Under the pieces are notes generated by a model. That model was given only the letters and a program-made list of their open reading frames with translations. It was not told the origin of the DNA and searched no databases. From contig ONCT01000013.1 in the NCBI GenBank assembly GCA_900316395.1, positions 1-39,658 on the forward strand: 39,658 nt of DNA, in the 5' to 3' direction. Shown piece by piece: positions 15,783 through 24,882 of the stretch. A program made the position numbers and the translations under genes. The first letter of the stretch is position 1; each line of letters opens with the position of its first letter. This DNA comes from an uncultured Lachnospiraceae bacterium (GTDB lineage: Bacteria; Bacillota; Clostridia; Lachnospirales; Lachnospiraceae).

Positions 15783-18700
15783 TTATTCATCTAAATCATT
15801 CTCAATGAGGTTAACAGATACAAGAGTAGATACACCCTTCTCTTGCATTGTAATACCATATAATCTGTCTGCAGAATTCATGGTACCTCTTCTATGAGTA
15901 ATGATTATAAACTGTGTATTCTTCGTTAACTTATGTAGATAATTAGCAAATCTTGTAACATTAGAATCATCAAGGGCCGCCTCTATCTCATCAAGAAGAC
16001 AGAATGGAGATGGTTTAAGATTCTGAATTGCAAATAAAAGTGCAATTGCAGTAAGTGATTTCTCACCACCTGATAATTGCATCATATTCTGCAATTTCTT
16101 TCCTGGTGGCTGAGCAATAATCTTAATTCCAGTCTCAAGAATATCCTCACCTTCCACGAGTTCAAGAGTACCTTTACCACCACCGAATAGCTCCTTGAAA
16201 GCCTTGTTGAATTCTCTCTGAATGTCAGCAAATCCCTTCTCGAATTGTTCCTTCATTCCAGTATCTAATTCATCAATAATTCTAACTAAATCTTCTTCAG
16301 CTTCAACTAAGTCATCATGCTGAGATTTGAGGAAATTATATCTCTCGCTAACTTCTTTGTATTCTTCGATGGCGTTAACATTAACATTTCCCATAGCCCT
16401 TATTTCTTCTTTGATTGTCTTGATGTCAGCTCTTATAGCTGCCAAATCATCAAGGGCTTCATCTCGAAGTGACAAAGCATTGTGGTGAGTTAATTCATAT
16501 TCCTCCCACATATAATTATTACGAGCTTCTAGTCTCTCTGTTAGCTTCTCACGATTTGATTCAAGTGTTACCAGTTCCTTATCAATATTAGCAATTCTAT
16601 CACTAACATCCTTAATCTTATCGAAGAAGGTAGAATGCTTGGCATTCATCTCATCCTTGGATGCCAACTGTTTTTTCAATTCTTCTTCAAGCTTGGCAAA
16701 ATCTTCATCAGCATCGCCAATTGTACTCTTGATATCATCAATTTCCTTTTGCTTTTGTTCCGCTTCTACAATTGCCTTCTTAGTCTGCTCGTCTAATCCT
16801 TCAAGATCATTATTACATTTCTCTATATCAGCCTCTAATCTCTTGATATTCTCATCGACGAAACCAACCTTCTGTCTTGCATTAGCTTCTTCAATCTGTG
16901 CTTCTGATAGATTTCTTGTAGCAGAAGTCTCCATGTAAGTCTGCTCATCTAACTTCTCTTGAAGCTCTGTAATATTATTGTTAAGCTCTTCTTCTCTCTT
17001 AATTGAATCTTCTAATTCACTAGCAATCTCTTTCTTTTCAGCTTCAATTCTATTAATCTCAGCTTCAATCTCTTCGCTCTCGTGCTGGAGTGACTCGAAG
17101 GCTTTCTTCGCCTGTCCTTTCAAGTCTTCAACTCTGTCAAGATTAATCTTAGCCGTATTACATCTAATAGACACTTCATTAATCTTCTCCTGATGCTCCT
17201 TAATATCATCCTTAAGAAGCTCACGAGCAGTATCAATGTCTTCTATACGCTTCTTGCTCTGAGAGATATCCTCCTTAATCTTGGACAGTTCCTTCTCTAG
17301 CTCTTCAATCTCACGATTTCTTCCAATTAGATTAGAATTATTCTTAAAATGTCCACCAGATAAGGCTCCACCTGGACTTAAATATTCACCTTCTAATGTA
17401 ACAATGTGAAGTGAATAGTTATTATTCTTTGCCACCTTAATAGCATTATCAATATTATCAACAACAATAACTCTTCCAAGTAGATATGATACAACATCAT
17501 TATACTTCTTATCATTATCAACAAGTGTATTAGCAAGGCCTATTACACCTTTTTCCTTAAGGCAATCCTCTGACTTAAGACCACGAACTTTGACAGCCGT
17601 AAGAGGAAGGAATGTTGCACGTCCATATCTATTCTTCTTAAGAAATGCAACCATTTCCTTGGCGCATTTTTCATCAGCCGTAACAATATTCTGGATATTT
17701 CCACCAAGAGCAGTTTCAATGGCAATCTCATATTCTTTCTTAGTAGAGATAATATCAGATACAACGCCAATTATTCCTTTGTTGCTTTCGCGCTGCTCCA
17801 TAACCCTCTTAATAGAGTTGTTATATCCATCATATCTCTCGGAAATGTTCTTTAATGACTCTAGCTTAGATTCCTTCTTGTTGAATGTTGCATTAAGGTC
17901 ATCTAATGTAGCAAATTCATCTCTTTTCTTAATAACCCAGGTAGCATCCTTAGATTTTAACTCTTCTTCAACACTTTGAAGCTCCTTTAATTCATCACTA
18001 GCTTCCTTGAATTCCTTATCACATTTTGTGAATTCTTCATCTAGGTCACTGTCCTGAGTTTTTCTTGTAACAATCCTCTGAGTTAATTGAGCTTTTCTAA
18101 TATTAGTCTGCTCTAAAAGCGTACTATTCCTTTGCTCTTTAGACTTAATATTAGCTCTATTATCAAGAAGAGTCATTATCTCGTTCTTGTCTTTCTCAAT
18201 ACCCTCATTACAAGACTTAATTACTTCTTCTAACTGATTATAGTATTCCTTAACAGATTCAAGTCGTTTTATTCCTTCTTCAAGTAATTCATCAAGCTCT
18301 TTCTTGTCATCTAAATACTTATCTCTTTCCTCTGATTTTGACTTTAATTCATCCTTAATCTCGTCACGTCTTGAATCAACATTTTCTGTAAGCTTCTTGG
18401 CAGAATTAATCTGTTCCTCTAATATTCCAATCTGAGTCTCCAGCTTACCCTTCATCTGACTATTATTGCTTTGCTTACTTCTTATATCCTCAATAGTCTC
18501 TTCACAGGCCTTAATAGACTCCTCTATAGAAGAATACTGCTCCTTAATCTTCTCTTCTTCTGTTGTGGCATCCTTCTTATCGTCCTCTGCAATCCTTGCA
18601 TTCTTTTCAATCTGGGCAAGGTCAGAATTAATCTTCTCTATCTCAAGAAGGAACATATTAACATCGAGCTTCTCTAACTCACTCTTTTTCTTAAGATATT

Positions 18701-19340
18701 CCTTTGCAGTCTCTGACTGCTTCTCTAAAGGTCCTACTCGTCCTTCTAATTCACTTAAGATGTCATTTACTCTAAGAAGATTATCTCTTTCCTTCTCAAG
18801 CTGCTTTAGGGCAGAATCCTTGCGCTTCTTGTACTTAACAATACCAACAGCCTCATCAAAAAGCTCTCTTCTATCCTCTGGCTTTCCTGACAAAATCTTC
18901 TCAATCTGGCCCTGTCCAATTATAGAATAACCTTCCTTACCAATACCTGTATCATAGAACAATTCATGTACATCCTTAAGACGACATGGTGTACCATTAA
19001 GAAGATACTCACTTTCTCCAGAACGATATACTCGTCTGGCAACAGTAACCTCTTCATAATCGATTGGTAGCAAATGGTCAGAGTTATCCATTGTAATTGC
19101 CACATAAGCATAGCTTACAGGCTTACGATTCTCTGTTCCTGCAAATATTACATCCTGCATGGTGACAGAACGAAGCTGCTTGGCAGACTGCTCTCCAAGC
19201 ACCCATCTTACAGCATCAGATACATTAGACTTACCAGAACCGTTTGGTCCAACAATACCTGTTATACCATTATGAAAATCAAGTTTTATCTTATGAGCAA
19301 ATGACTTAAAGCCATTCATCTCAATACTTTTTAGATACAT
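15783..19340 (-). CDS. smc: Chromosome segregation protein SMC
   Basis: The SMC ATPase (1185 residues) is the condensin core that organises and segregates chromosomes with ScpA and ScpB. The N-terminal head has Walker A at GPNGSGKSNVSDAV (31-44) and the Q-loop WVLGEQSAKQLR. Long coiled coils (about 165-500 and 670-1000) flank the hinge (GIIGVVSDII.., RATFLPLTAVKV, LGRVIVVD). The C-terminal head has signature QLSGGEKSLTAIALLFA and Walker B PSPFCLLDEIEAALDD. The length is normal. It overlaps rnc by 10 bp, a standard Firmicute arrangement. Confidence 0.98.
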   Translation of the reverse strand: MYLKSIEMNGFKSFAHKIKLDFHNGITGIVGPNGSGKSNVSDAVRWVLGEQSAKQLRSVTMQDVIFAGTENRKPVSYAYVAITMDNSDHLLPIDYEEVTVARRVYRSGESEYLLNGTPCRLKDVHELFYDTGIGKEGYSIIGQGQIEKILSGKPEDRRELFDEAVGIVKYKKRKDSALKQLEKERDNLLRVNDILSELEGRVGPLEKQSETAKEYLKKKSELEKLDVNMFLLEIEKINSDLAQIEKNARIAEDDKKDATTEEEKIKEQYSSIEESIKACEETIEDIRSKQSNNSQMKGKLETQIGILEEQINSAKKLTENVDSRRDEIKDELKSKSEERDKYLDDKKELDELLEEGIKRLESVKEYYNQLEEVIKSCNEGIEKDKNEIMTLLDNRANIKSKEQRNSTLLEQTNIRKAQLTQRIVTRKTQDSDLDEEFTKCDKEFKEASDELKELQSVEEELKSKDATWVIKKRDEFATLDDLNATFNKKESKLESLKNISERYDGYNNSIKRVMEQRESNKGIIGVVSDIISTKKEYEIAIETALGGNIQNIVTADEKCAKEMVAFLKKNRYGRATFLPLTAVKVRGLKSEDCLKEKGVIGLANTLVDNDKKYNDVVSYLLGRVIVVDNIDNAIKVAKNNNYSLHIVTLEGEYLSPGGALSGGHFKNNSNLIGRNREIEELEKELSKIKEDISQSKKRIEDIDTARELLKDDIKEHQEKINEVSIRCNTAKINLDRVEDLKGQAKKAFESLQHESEEIEAEINRIEAEKKEIASELEDSIKREEELNNNITELQEKLDEQTYMETSATRNLSEAQIEEANARQKVGFVDENIKRLEADIEKCNNDLEGLDEQTKKAIVEAEQKQKEIDDIKSTIGDADEDFAKLEEELKKQLASKDEMNAKHSTFFDKIKDVSDRIANIDKELVTLESNREKLTERLEARNNYMWEEYELTHHNALSLRDEALDDLAAIRADIKTIKEEIRAMGNVNVNAIEEYKEVSERYNFLKSQHDDLVEAEEDLVRIIDELDTGMKEQFEKGFADIQREFNKAFKELFGGGKGTLELVEGEDILETGIKIIAQPPGKKLQNMMQLSGGEKSLTAIALLFAIQNLKPSPFCLLDEIEAALDDSNVTRFANYLHKLTKNTQFIIITHRRGTMNSADRLYGITMQEKGVSTLVSVNLIENDLDE

Positions 19341-20026
19341 ATATTTCCCTCTTTAATATTAAGTAAAGCCTGATAAGCCGCCTCCTGTTCAGCAGCCTTC
19401 TTCGTATGTCCCTTACCTGTTCCTAACACTTCATCATGATAAAGCACAGCAGAACTAAATGTCTTATTATGAGCTGGTCCTTCTTCAGACAAAAGCTTAT
19501 ATTCAACGTTACCATTATGCTTCGCCTGAACCACCTCTTGTAAATTAGTCTTACAATCATAGAACAGAATCTTATGTTCAATATCAGTAAGAATATATTT
19601 CTCAATAAAATCAGAAGCTTTATCCATACCACCATCGAGATAAATGGCGCCAATCAGAGCTTCTAACGCATCTGACAGAATCGACTTTCTAAGTCTGCCA
19701 CCGCTTTTATCTTCACCACGAGCAAGGAGTACATATTTGCCAAGGTCAATCTCCTTAGTACAATATGCCAAGGTAGGTTCACATACCAGACTTGCTCTTA
19801 ATTTCGTCAAATCTCCTTCAGAGTAATCAGGATAATTCAAATACAAAAACCTACTAGTAACAATTTCTAGTACGGCATCTCCTAAGAATTCCAATCGCTC
19901 ATTATCGCTGTGCTTACCCATGTGCATCTCATTAGCATAAGAGCTGTGGGTCATAGCTTGTACGATAAGGCTTTTGTCTTTGAATTCATAACCTATTACG
20001 GATTGTAATTCATCTACACTAGCCAT
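19331..20026 (-). CDS. rnc: Ribonuclease III
   Basis: A double-strand-specific RNase of 231 residues that processes rRNA precursors and structured mRNAs. The catalytic RNase III domain has HSSYANEMH, NERLEFLGDAVLEIVTSRFLY (signature ERLEFLGDA), and the second acidic cluster SDALEALIGAIYLD. The C-terminal dsRBD is TNLQEVVQAKHNGNVEYKLL..GKGHTKKAAEQEAAYQALL. A GAGAGGA site precedes ATG 20026. It follows acpP and overlaps smc. Several long intergenic hairpins in this window could be its substrates, which is inference. Confidence 0.97.
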   Translation of the reverse strand: MASVDELQSVIGYEFKDKSLIVQAMTHSSYANEMHMGKHSDNERLEFLGDAVLEIVTSRFLYLNYPDYSEGDLTKLRASLVCEPTLAYCTKEIDLGKYVLLARGEDKSGGRLRKSILSDALEALIGAIYLDGGMDKASDFIEKYILTDIEHKILFYDCKTNLQEVVQAKHNGNVEYKLLSEEGPAHNKTFSSAVLYHDEVLGTGKGHTKKAAEQEAAYQALLNIKEGNICI

Positions 20027-20047
20027 AACTATCCTCTCACATTATTT

Positions 20048-20071
20048 GAAGCCCTTAAAAATAAGGGCTTC
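20048..20071 (-). other. Perfect 10-bp hairpin after acpP
   Basis: GAAGCCCTTA (20048-20057) pairs with TAAGGGCTTC (20062-20071) around a 4-base loop, between acpP and rnc. The - strand tail is AAATAATG rather than a T-run, so termination would be weak. It may protect the abundant acpP transcript or be a processing site. Confidence 0.6.
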
Positions 20072-20091
20072 AACAGTTTCTATTATTATAA

Positions 20092-20319
20092 TTATCTTGT
20101 AGCCTTAATTAGTTCAACAGCATCTCCGACTGTAACAATGGATTCAGCCTTCTCTGCATCGACTTCGATTTTTAATTCATCCTCAATCCCCATAATAATC
20201 TGGAATACATCAAGAGAATCAGCACCTAAATCATCAATAAATGTTGTCTCCATTGTAATCTCGGCTTCGTCAACGCTAAGTACGTCAGCGATTACCTTCT
20301 TTAATACATCAAATTCCAT
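20092..20319 (-). CDS. acpP: Acyl carrier protein
   Basis: ACP (75 residues) carries growing fatty acids on a 4'-phosphopantetheine arm. The attachment serine is in DDLGADSLDVFQIIM. The protein is acidic and four-helical, and ends VGDAVELIKA. I use ATG 20319 (MEFDVLKK), because AAGGAG is 7 bases before it but only 1-2 bases before the ATG at 20325. It lies between plsX and rnc, the usual location in Firmicutes. Confidence 0.97.
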   Translation of the reverse strand: MEFDVLKKVIADVLSVDEAEITMETTFIDDLGADSLDVFQIIMGIEDELKIEVDAEKAESIVTVGDAVELIKATR

Positions 20320-20342
20320 ATTCATTCTCCTTTCTAGTCATT

Positions 20343-21356
20343 CTAAAGTGAATCATTAGCAATTGATTCACGAACTTTATTCGCAATGTCCTGCTCCTTA
20401 AAAGCAACACATTGGATAATGGAATTCTTAACCTCAGTATTAGTTGCACTACCATGTGTCTTAACAACTAATCCTTCTAATCCAAGAAGTGGTGCACCAC
20501 CATAAGTAGATGCATCAAATGACTTAAGAGTCTTCTTAAGAGCAGGCTTGGCAAGCAGTGCTCCAATCTTACTCTTAGTAGTACTCATTAATCCTTCTTT
20601 GATAACTGAAATAAGTGTGCCTGCAAGTCCTTCGTATAGCTTCAATATAACATTTCCAACAAAGGCCTCACATACTATAACATCACATGCGCCTTCAGGA
20701 ATCTCTCTAGACTCAACAGAACCAATAAAATTAATATCTGTGCATTCCTTAAGAAGTGGAAATGTCTCTTTGACTAAGGCATTACCCTTCTCTTCCTCGG
20801 CACCAATATTGACAATACCAACCTTAGGATTCTTAACACCAACCACGCGCTCCATATACATAGAACCAAGTCTGGCGAATTGAACTAACTGGTCTGCTCT
20901 TGCATCAACATTAGCTCCACAATCAAGAAGCAATGATACCCCTGTCTTAGTAGGAATTAATGGCGCAAAAGGAGCTCTCTTAATTCCACGGATTCTTCCA
21001 ACAACTGTCTGTCCTCCAACAAGAACAGCTCCAGAATTACCAGCAGTAACAAAAGCATCTGCCTTGCCTTCTTTTACAAGCTTCATTCCTACAACCATAG
21101 AAGAATCCTTCTTCTTCTTAATTGCATTAACAGGTGGCTCTGCCATCTCAATTTCTTCAGTAGCTTCAACTACTTCGATTTGTTCTGCAGGAAATGTATA
21201 TTTAGATAACTCTCCGTTAATAGCATCAACCTTACCTACAAGAAATACCTTGATATCATCTCTTTCATTAACAGCATCTATGGCACCCTGAACAATTGAG
21301 TGTGGTGCGTTATCGCCACCCATTGCATCTAATGCCACTCTTGTAATATCACCCAT
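20343..21356 (-). CDS. plsX: Phosphate acyltransferase PlsX
   Basis: PlsX (337 residues) converts acyl-ACP to acyl-phosphate for phospholipid synthesis. I start it at ATG 21356 (MGDITRVALDAMGGDNAP), with GGAGG five bases upstream; that site lies inside the codons that a start at 21368 would use. Conserved parts are DAMGGDNAP near the N-terminus, FVTAGNSGAVLVGG, LLLDCGANVDARADQLVQFA, GNVILKLYEGLAGTL and YGGAPLLGLEGLVVKTHGSA. It is followed by acpP (23 bp), whose product supplies its substrate. Confidence 0.97.
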   Translation of the reverse strand: MGDITRVALDAMGGDNAPHSIVQGAIDAVNERDDIKVFLVGKVDAINGELSKYTFPAEQIEVVEATEEIEMAEPPVNAIKKKKDSSMVVGMKLVKEGKADAFVTAGNSGAVLVGGQTVVGRIRGIKRAPFAPLIPTKTGVSLLLDCGANVDARADQLVQFARLGSMYMERVVGVKNPKVGIVNIGAEEEKGNALVKETFPLLKECTDINFIGSVESREIPEGACDVIVCEAFVGNVILKLYEGLAGTLISVIKEGLMSTTKSKIGALLAKPALKKTLKSFDASTYGGAPLLGLEGLVVKTHGSATNTEVKNSIIQCVAFKEQDIANKVRESIANDSL

Positions 21357-21450
21357 TACAGCCTCCATAAATTAATATGATATAACACAAAAAATATACA
21401 CTATATTATACTTAAAATCAAGAATAATAGACATAAAAATAGGCATAATT

Positions 21451-21507
21451 TAAGATGCAAGAACTGTACAAGGACATTCTTAGTCCAATACAGTTACTTG
21501 CATCTTA
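21451..21507 (-). other. Long imperfect hairpin between rpmF and plsX
   Basis: Two arms of 18-19 bases (21451-21468 and 21489-21507) are complementary with a single one-base bulge, and an inner GGAC/GTCC pair extends the stem. It lies inside a gap of about 175 bp. On the - strand it is followed by an A/T-rich stretch with TATTTTTATG about 15 bases later, so it is not a canonical terminator. It could be an RNase III site, an attenuator or a small element. Confidence 0.65.
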
Positions 21508-21532
21508 AATGAAGCACTAGACGTTATATCAA

Positions 21533-21712
21533 TTAATCTTGTGCAATAATCTCTCTCTTATTATAAGAGCCGCAATTCTTACAAACTCTATGAGGAATCA
21601 TAAGCTCACCACATTTGCTACAAGGCACTAATGTTGGGGCAGTCATCTTCCAGTTTGCTCTTCTTCTATCTCTTCTTCCCTTAGAAGATTTGTTCTTTGG
21701 ACAAATTGACAT
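21533..21712 (-). CDS. rpmF: 50S ribosomal protein L32
   Basis: A 59-residue L32. It starts MSICPKNKSSKGRRDRRRA, continues with NWKMTAPTLVPCSKCGELMIPHRVC in the middle and ends KREIIAQD. Two Cys pairs (CSKC and CKNC) form the zinc ribbon of the Zn-binding form of L32. It begins 3 bp after the yceD stop, as in the widespread yceD-rpmF operon, and an AAGGAGG site overlaps the end of yceD. A long hairpin (21451-21507) follows before plsX. Confidence 0.96.
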   Translation of the reverse strand: MSICPKNKSSKGRRDRRRANWKMTAPTLVPCSKCGELMIPHRVCKNCGSYNKREIIAQD

Positions 21713-21715
21713 TTG

Positions 21716-22237
21716 TTACACCTCCTTAAATTCTCTAAAAACATCTTGGAATTTAGCCATTCTTGGATCAATTTCTTTTATATCACAATCGCAAGGCGAT
21801 GTGTTAAGATTAGCACCGCACTTAGGACAAATGCCTCGGCAAGTCTCCTTGCACAGCACCTTAGACGGCCAACCCACCAAGATTTCATCGAATAAAAGTC
21901 TATCAACATCAAGCTCACCTTCATTGATATAAGATATATCTTCTTCATCCGATACAACTGTATCATCAATTATCTTGAAGGTTTTGTTAATGGAAATGTC
22001 AAATGAACAATCCACATCCTCTAGGCATCTGTCACAAGGAATAACAATCACAAGTGATGTGTTACAGCTTATACTAAGATGCTTAGCCTCTTCGTTAATA
22101 ACATTTAATTCGAATGGCTTACTATTCTTTATTGTAAATGAATTATGCTGATAACTAACAACCTCTGATTCTACAGAACAATCAAATACCTCTTTCTTGT
22201 TCTTGGTTAGTATAATCTTGGAAATATCAATTATCAT
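21716..22237 (-). CDS. yceD: YceD family (DUF177) protein
   Basis: A 173-residue protein of the DUF177/YceD family, linked to 23S rRNA accumulation and nearly always encoded just before rpmF. Visible features are a Cys pair in VIPCDRCLEDVDC and the C-terminal metal-binding-like CKETCRGICPKCGANLNTSPCDC, with the family sequence GICPxCGxxLN. TAGGAG precedes ATG 22237. A perfect promoter (22264-22292) lies directly upstream, making this the first gene of the yceD-rpmF-plsX-acpP-rnc-smc-ftsY-ilvA run. Confidence 0.93.
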   Translation of the reverse strand: MIIDISKIILTKNKKEVFDCSVESEVVSYQHNSFTIKNSKPFELNVINEEAKHLSISCNTSLVIVIPCDRCLEDVDCSFDISINKTFKIIDDTVVSDEEDISYINEGELDVDRLLFDEILVGWPSKVLCKETCRGICPKCGANLNTSPCDCDIKEIDPRMAKFQDVFREFKEV

Positions 22238-22263
22238 GGCATACTCCTATCCACACTTTGTCA

Positions 22264-22292
22264 ATTATACATACAAGACGAGATGTTGTCAA
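22264..22292 (-). promoter_or_regulatory. Promoter of the yceD-rpmF-plsX operon
   Basis: Perfect TTGACA (22292-22287), a 17-bp spacer and perfect TATAAT (22269-22264) on the - strand, about 27 bp before the yceD start. Confidence 0.92.
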
Positions 22293-22307
22293 TATAAATT
22301 TTTATTC

Positions 22308-23243
22308 TTACTCATTTATTTCCTTAGTATATTCATTTAGTAGATCGTTCCATGAAGGCGCAATATCTGTAAGTCTTTTGTCTGGTAATTCATATCTCTC
22401 ATTAAGCCACCTTCCAATATAGCCAGTAGCCTTAATAGCACCATATACATTTAAGTGGTCTCCACCATCCCTTGTGTCAGTTGTATAATCAATTTTCATC
22501 TCATCATTAGCAAGATTAAAGTCAATATATTCTACACCTAATTCCTTAGCTAGCTTGCTAAGTGCATTATGCTTGGCATAATTATAATTAGGTGGTGACG
22601 GCGCTGAATATAGGATTAATGTTGCATTGTTCTCCTTACACAAATCAACAATTTCCTTAAGGGTTTTATTATTATCACTTATAATACCCTCTTCCTTATC
22701 TGTAGGAATCATATAATCTGTATTCTCACAGGGGTCAACTGTGTGACTAATTGTAAATCCCTTATAATTACCTTCTCGTCTATCCTGAAATGGCACCTTC
22801 CAATTGTCATGATATTTTGTCACCGGTAGAACTTTATAAATCGTTCGTGTAATGAAATTATTAGCCTCGTCATTTCTTGTATCACCCCTATATAAAGCGT
22901 TAGTTTCAAGCAGCACTATCTTCGGCTGTTGCTTCGAAGTAATAGTTCTGTATGCCTCTTTAACATCTGACAAGGTCGCCCCTACCTGTCCAAAATTATA
23001 TGATGCATATCCATAGTTACGCCATAACTCCATTGGAGAAATGCTAGTATAGCTTTCACTATCTCCAAGGATAATTATGTCTAATGAATCAGGCTCTTCC
23101 CTGTCAAGTCTGGAATTAACGTCTCCCTTCTTATCAACTATATCATTCTTAGATAAAAAGTCTGGAGATAATACATATCCTAAAACAAGAAGAATCAATA
23201 TTAATATTATAAAAAATGCAATTCCACTAACTATTTTCTTCAT
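22308..23243 (-). CDS. Membrane-anchored SGNH-hydrolase-like protein (MBOAT partner)
   Basis: 311 residues from ATG 23243 (MKKIVSGIAFF), chosen because AGAGG lies 8 bases upstream. One N-terminal transmembrane anchor (about 5-28) leads to an extracytoplasmic domain of the SGNH/DltD/AlgJ type. Block I is ILGDSESYTSISP, the catalytic Asp/His pair is probably in DGGDHLNVYG, and YSAPSPPNY lies between. Such proteins work with MBOAT acyltransferases to put acyl (often acetyl) groups on exported polymers. It starts 11 bp after the MBOAT gene. The polymer is unknown: wall polysaccharide, teichoic acid or exopolysaccharide are all possible. Confidence 0.82.
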   Translation of the reverse strand: MKKIVSGIAFFIILILILLVLGYVLSPDFLSKNDIVDKKGDVNSRLDREEPDSLDIIILGDSESYTSISPMELWRNYGYASYNFGQVGATLSDVKEAYRTITSKQQPKIVLLETNALYRGDTRNDEANNFITRTIYKVLPVTKYHDNWKVPFQDRREGNYKGFTISHTVDPCENTDYMIPTDKEEGIISDNNKTLKEIVDLCKENNATLILYSAPSPPNYNYAKHNALSKLAKELGVEYIDFNLANDEMKIDYTTDTRDGGDHLNVYGAIKATGYIGRWLNERYELPDKRLTDIAPSWNDLLNEYTKEINE

Positions 23244-23253
23244 CAATAAACCT

Positions 23254-24777
23254 CTAGAAATTAGCATATATTAATTCAACGCTTCTATATGCTTCACCGT
23301 ACGCCCCAAATACTACTATCATAATAATCACAAAGTAATAGATTGCCCATCTTAAAGGCAGCGCAAGTGATGGGATTTTCTCTATAAAATCAGGCTTCTT
23401 CTCTAGGATTACATCACCAATAAATACTATTATTATACCTATTAATGCAATCACTAGATCTTCTCTCGAAAGCCCCATATCTATCAATGCTCCATTTAAC
23501 AAACCACCTTCAAAATGAGTAGTAAATATGTTGCCACATAGCTTAATAAATTGAGAGATACTTTCGGCTCTAAATAACATTTCACCTAGCACAATAATTA
23601 TCCATGTTCTAAGTAATCTTACTGCATTAACTACAAATCCATCCTCTTTAAGATGTACCATTTTCCAAAAAGCCTTGCCTGCAGGCTCAAAAGCAATCTC
23701 AAGTACAAGAATAACAAAATAATACATTCCGTAAGCAATATATGTTATCTTAGGCCCATGCCAGAGTCCGTTAATTAACCATACAGGAAATAATGCAATG
23801 GCAGAAGTCACAACCTTGGTAAAATGCTTTCCAACCTTCTTTTTAGCAAACTTATTCCATTTCTTAACAAGCTTAGATGTTGTCACAGGATAAAATACGT
23901 AATTTTTTAACCATACACCAAGTGTTATATGCCATCTTCGCCAGAACTCTGCAGCGCTTTTGGCCATAAAAGGCTGCCTGAAATTCTCAGGTAGTTTTAT
24001 ATTGAATATCAACGCCGAACCAATAACAATATCAATTGTTCCTGCAAATTCAGCATACAATTGAATGGTAGTTAGGATGGCACAAATTATTACAATTATC
24101 CCCTGGTGAGTAGGCTCAGTCATATAGAAATAATTTACAACAGCATTAAGCCTGTCAGCTATAATCATTCTTTTGAACAAGCCCCAGCCTATTCGAATGG
24201 CACCTTGCCTGAGACTGTTGGCACTAACAGCTTCTCCTTCGAACAATTGGTCCATTACATCACTATACCTGCATATTGGTCCTTCCATTAATGTTGGGAA
24301 GAACAGGATGAATAAAGACAGCTTTAATATATTATGTTCAGCCTTAATCCTCTCCCAATATACATCAAGCACATAGCCTACTGCCTGCAGGGTGTAGAAG
24401 GATATTCCAATTGGCACTGCAATGCTTTTAAATGATATTTCACTATTAGTGATGCTTCCAATTATTTCTAATGCAAAATTCGTATATTTTAAACCAACTA
24501 GAATTGCAATAATGGCACATATACCTAATAGCATTATGCATTTAATGGTACTATATTTACTTGTGGTTTCTCTCTTATATTCTATTAACCTCGCCGCAAT
24601 ATAAGCAATTATTATTGCCAGAAATGCCCAGAGAATTAGCCACTTACTAATTAGTGCAAAAAATACTATACTTGATACAAGCAGGCTAATATATCTGTAT
24701 CTCTTAGGAACAATGGAATACAATATTATTACAATTGGCAAAAATATAATAAAATATACATTAGTGTTATAAGCCAC
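23254..24777 (-). CDS. MBOAT family O-acyltransferase
   Basis: A polytopic membrane protein of 507 residues with about 11-12 hydrophobic segments, like AlgI, PatA and DltB. Family motifs are FFPTLMEGPICRY, FWRRWHITLGVWLKNYVFYP, and NGLWHGPKITYIAYGMYYF, which holds the invariant catalytic histidine. It moves acyl groups across the membrane to a partner that modifies an exported polymer; the partner is probably the SGNH protein 11 bp downstream. The start is a GTG at 24777 after GAGGAA. The gene follows the ackA terminator and may depend on read-through, since I see no strong promoter. Confidence 0.93.
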   Translation of the reverse strand: MAYNTNVYFIIFLPIVIILYSIVPKRYRYISLLVSSIVFFALISKWLILWAFLAIIIAYIAARLIEYKRETTSKYSTIKCIMLLGICAIIAILVGLKYTNFALEIIGSITNSEISFKSIAVPIGISFYTLQAVGYVLDVYWERIKAEHNILKLSLFILFFPTLMEGPICRYSDVMDQLFEGEAVSANSLRQGAIRIGWGLFKRMIIADRLNAVVNYFYMTEPTHQGIIVIICAILTTIQLYAEFAGTIDIVIGSALIFNIKLPENFRQPFMAKSAAEFWRRWHITLGVWLKNYVFYPVTTSKLVKKWNKFAKKKVGKHFTKVVTSAIALFPVWLINGLWHGPKITYIAYGMYYFVILVLEIAFEPAGKAFWKMVHLKEDGFVVNAVRLLRTWIIIVLGEMLFRAESISQFIKLCGNIFTTHFEGGLLNGALIDMGLSREDLVIALIGIIIVFIGDVILEKKPDFIEKIPSLALPLRWAIYYFVIIMIVVFGAYGEAYRSVELIYANF

Positions 24778-24797
24778 TTAATAATTCCTCATAAAAT

Positions 24798-24849
24798 AGG
24801 CACTGCCTACGTCATTACATATAGCAATAATAACGTTACGCCAGTGCCT
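24798..24849 (-). terminator. ackA terminator
   Basis: AGGCACTG and CAGTGCCT form the base of a long hairpin, with an inner ACGTTA/TGACGT pairing. On the - strand it is followed by ATTTTATG. It ends ackA about 35 bp after the stop codon. Confidence 0.75.
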
Positions 24850-24882
24850 TTTAATACAAATCTTCACTAAATGATATCAATA

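Noticed and set aside
16639..18930. Ser/Leu-rich open frames on the + strand inside smc
   Set aside because: Antisense of coiled-coil codons; smc on the - strand explains this DNA fully.
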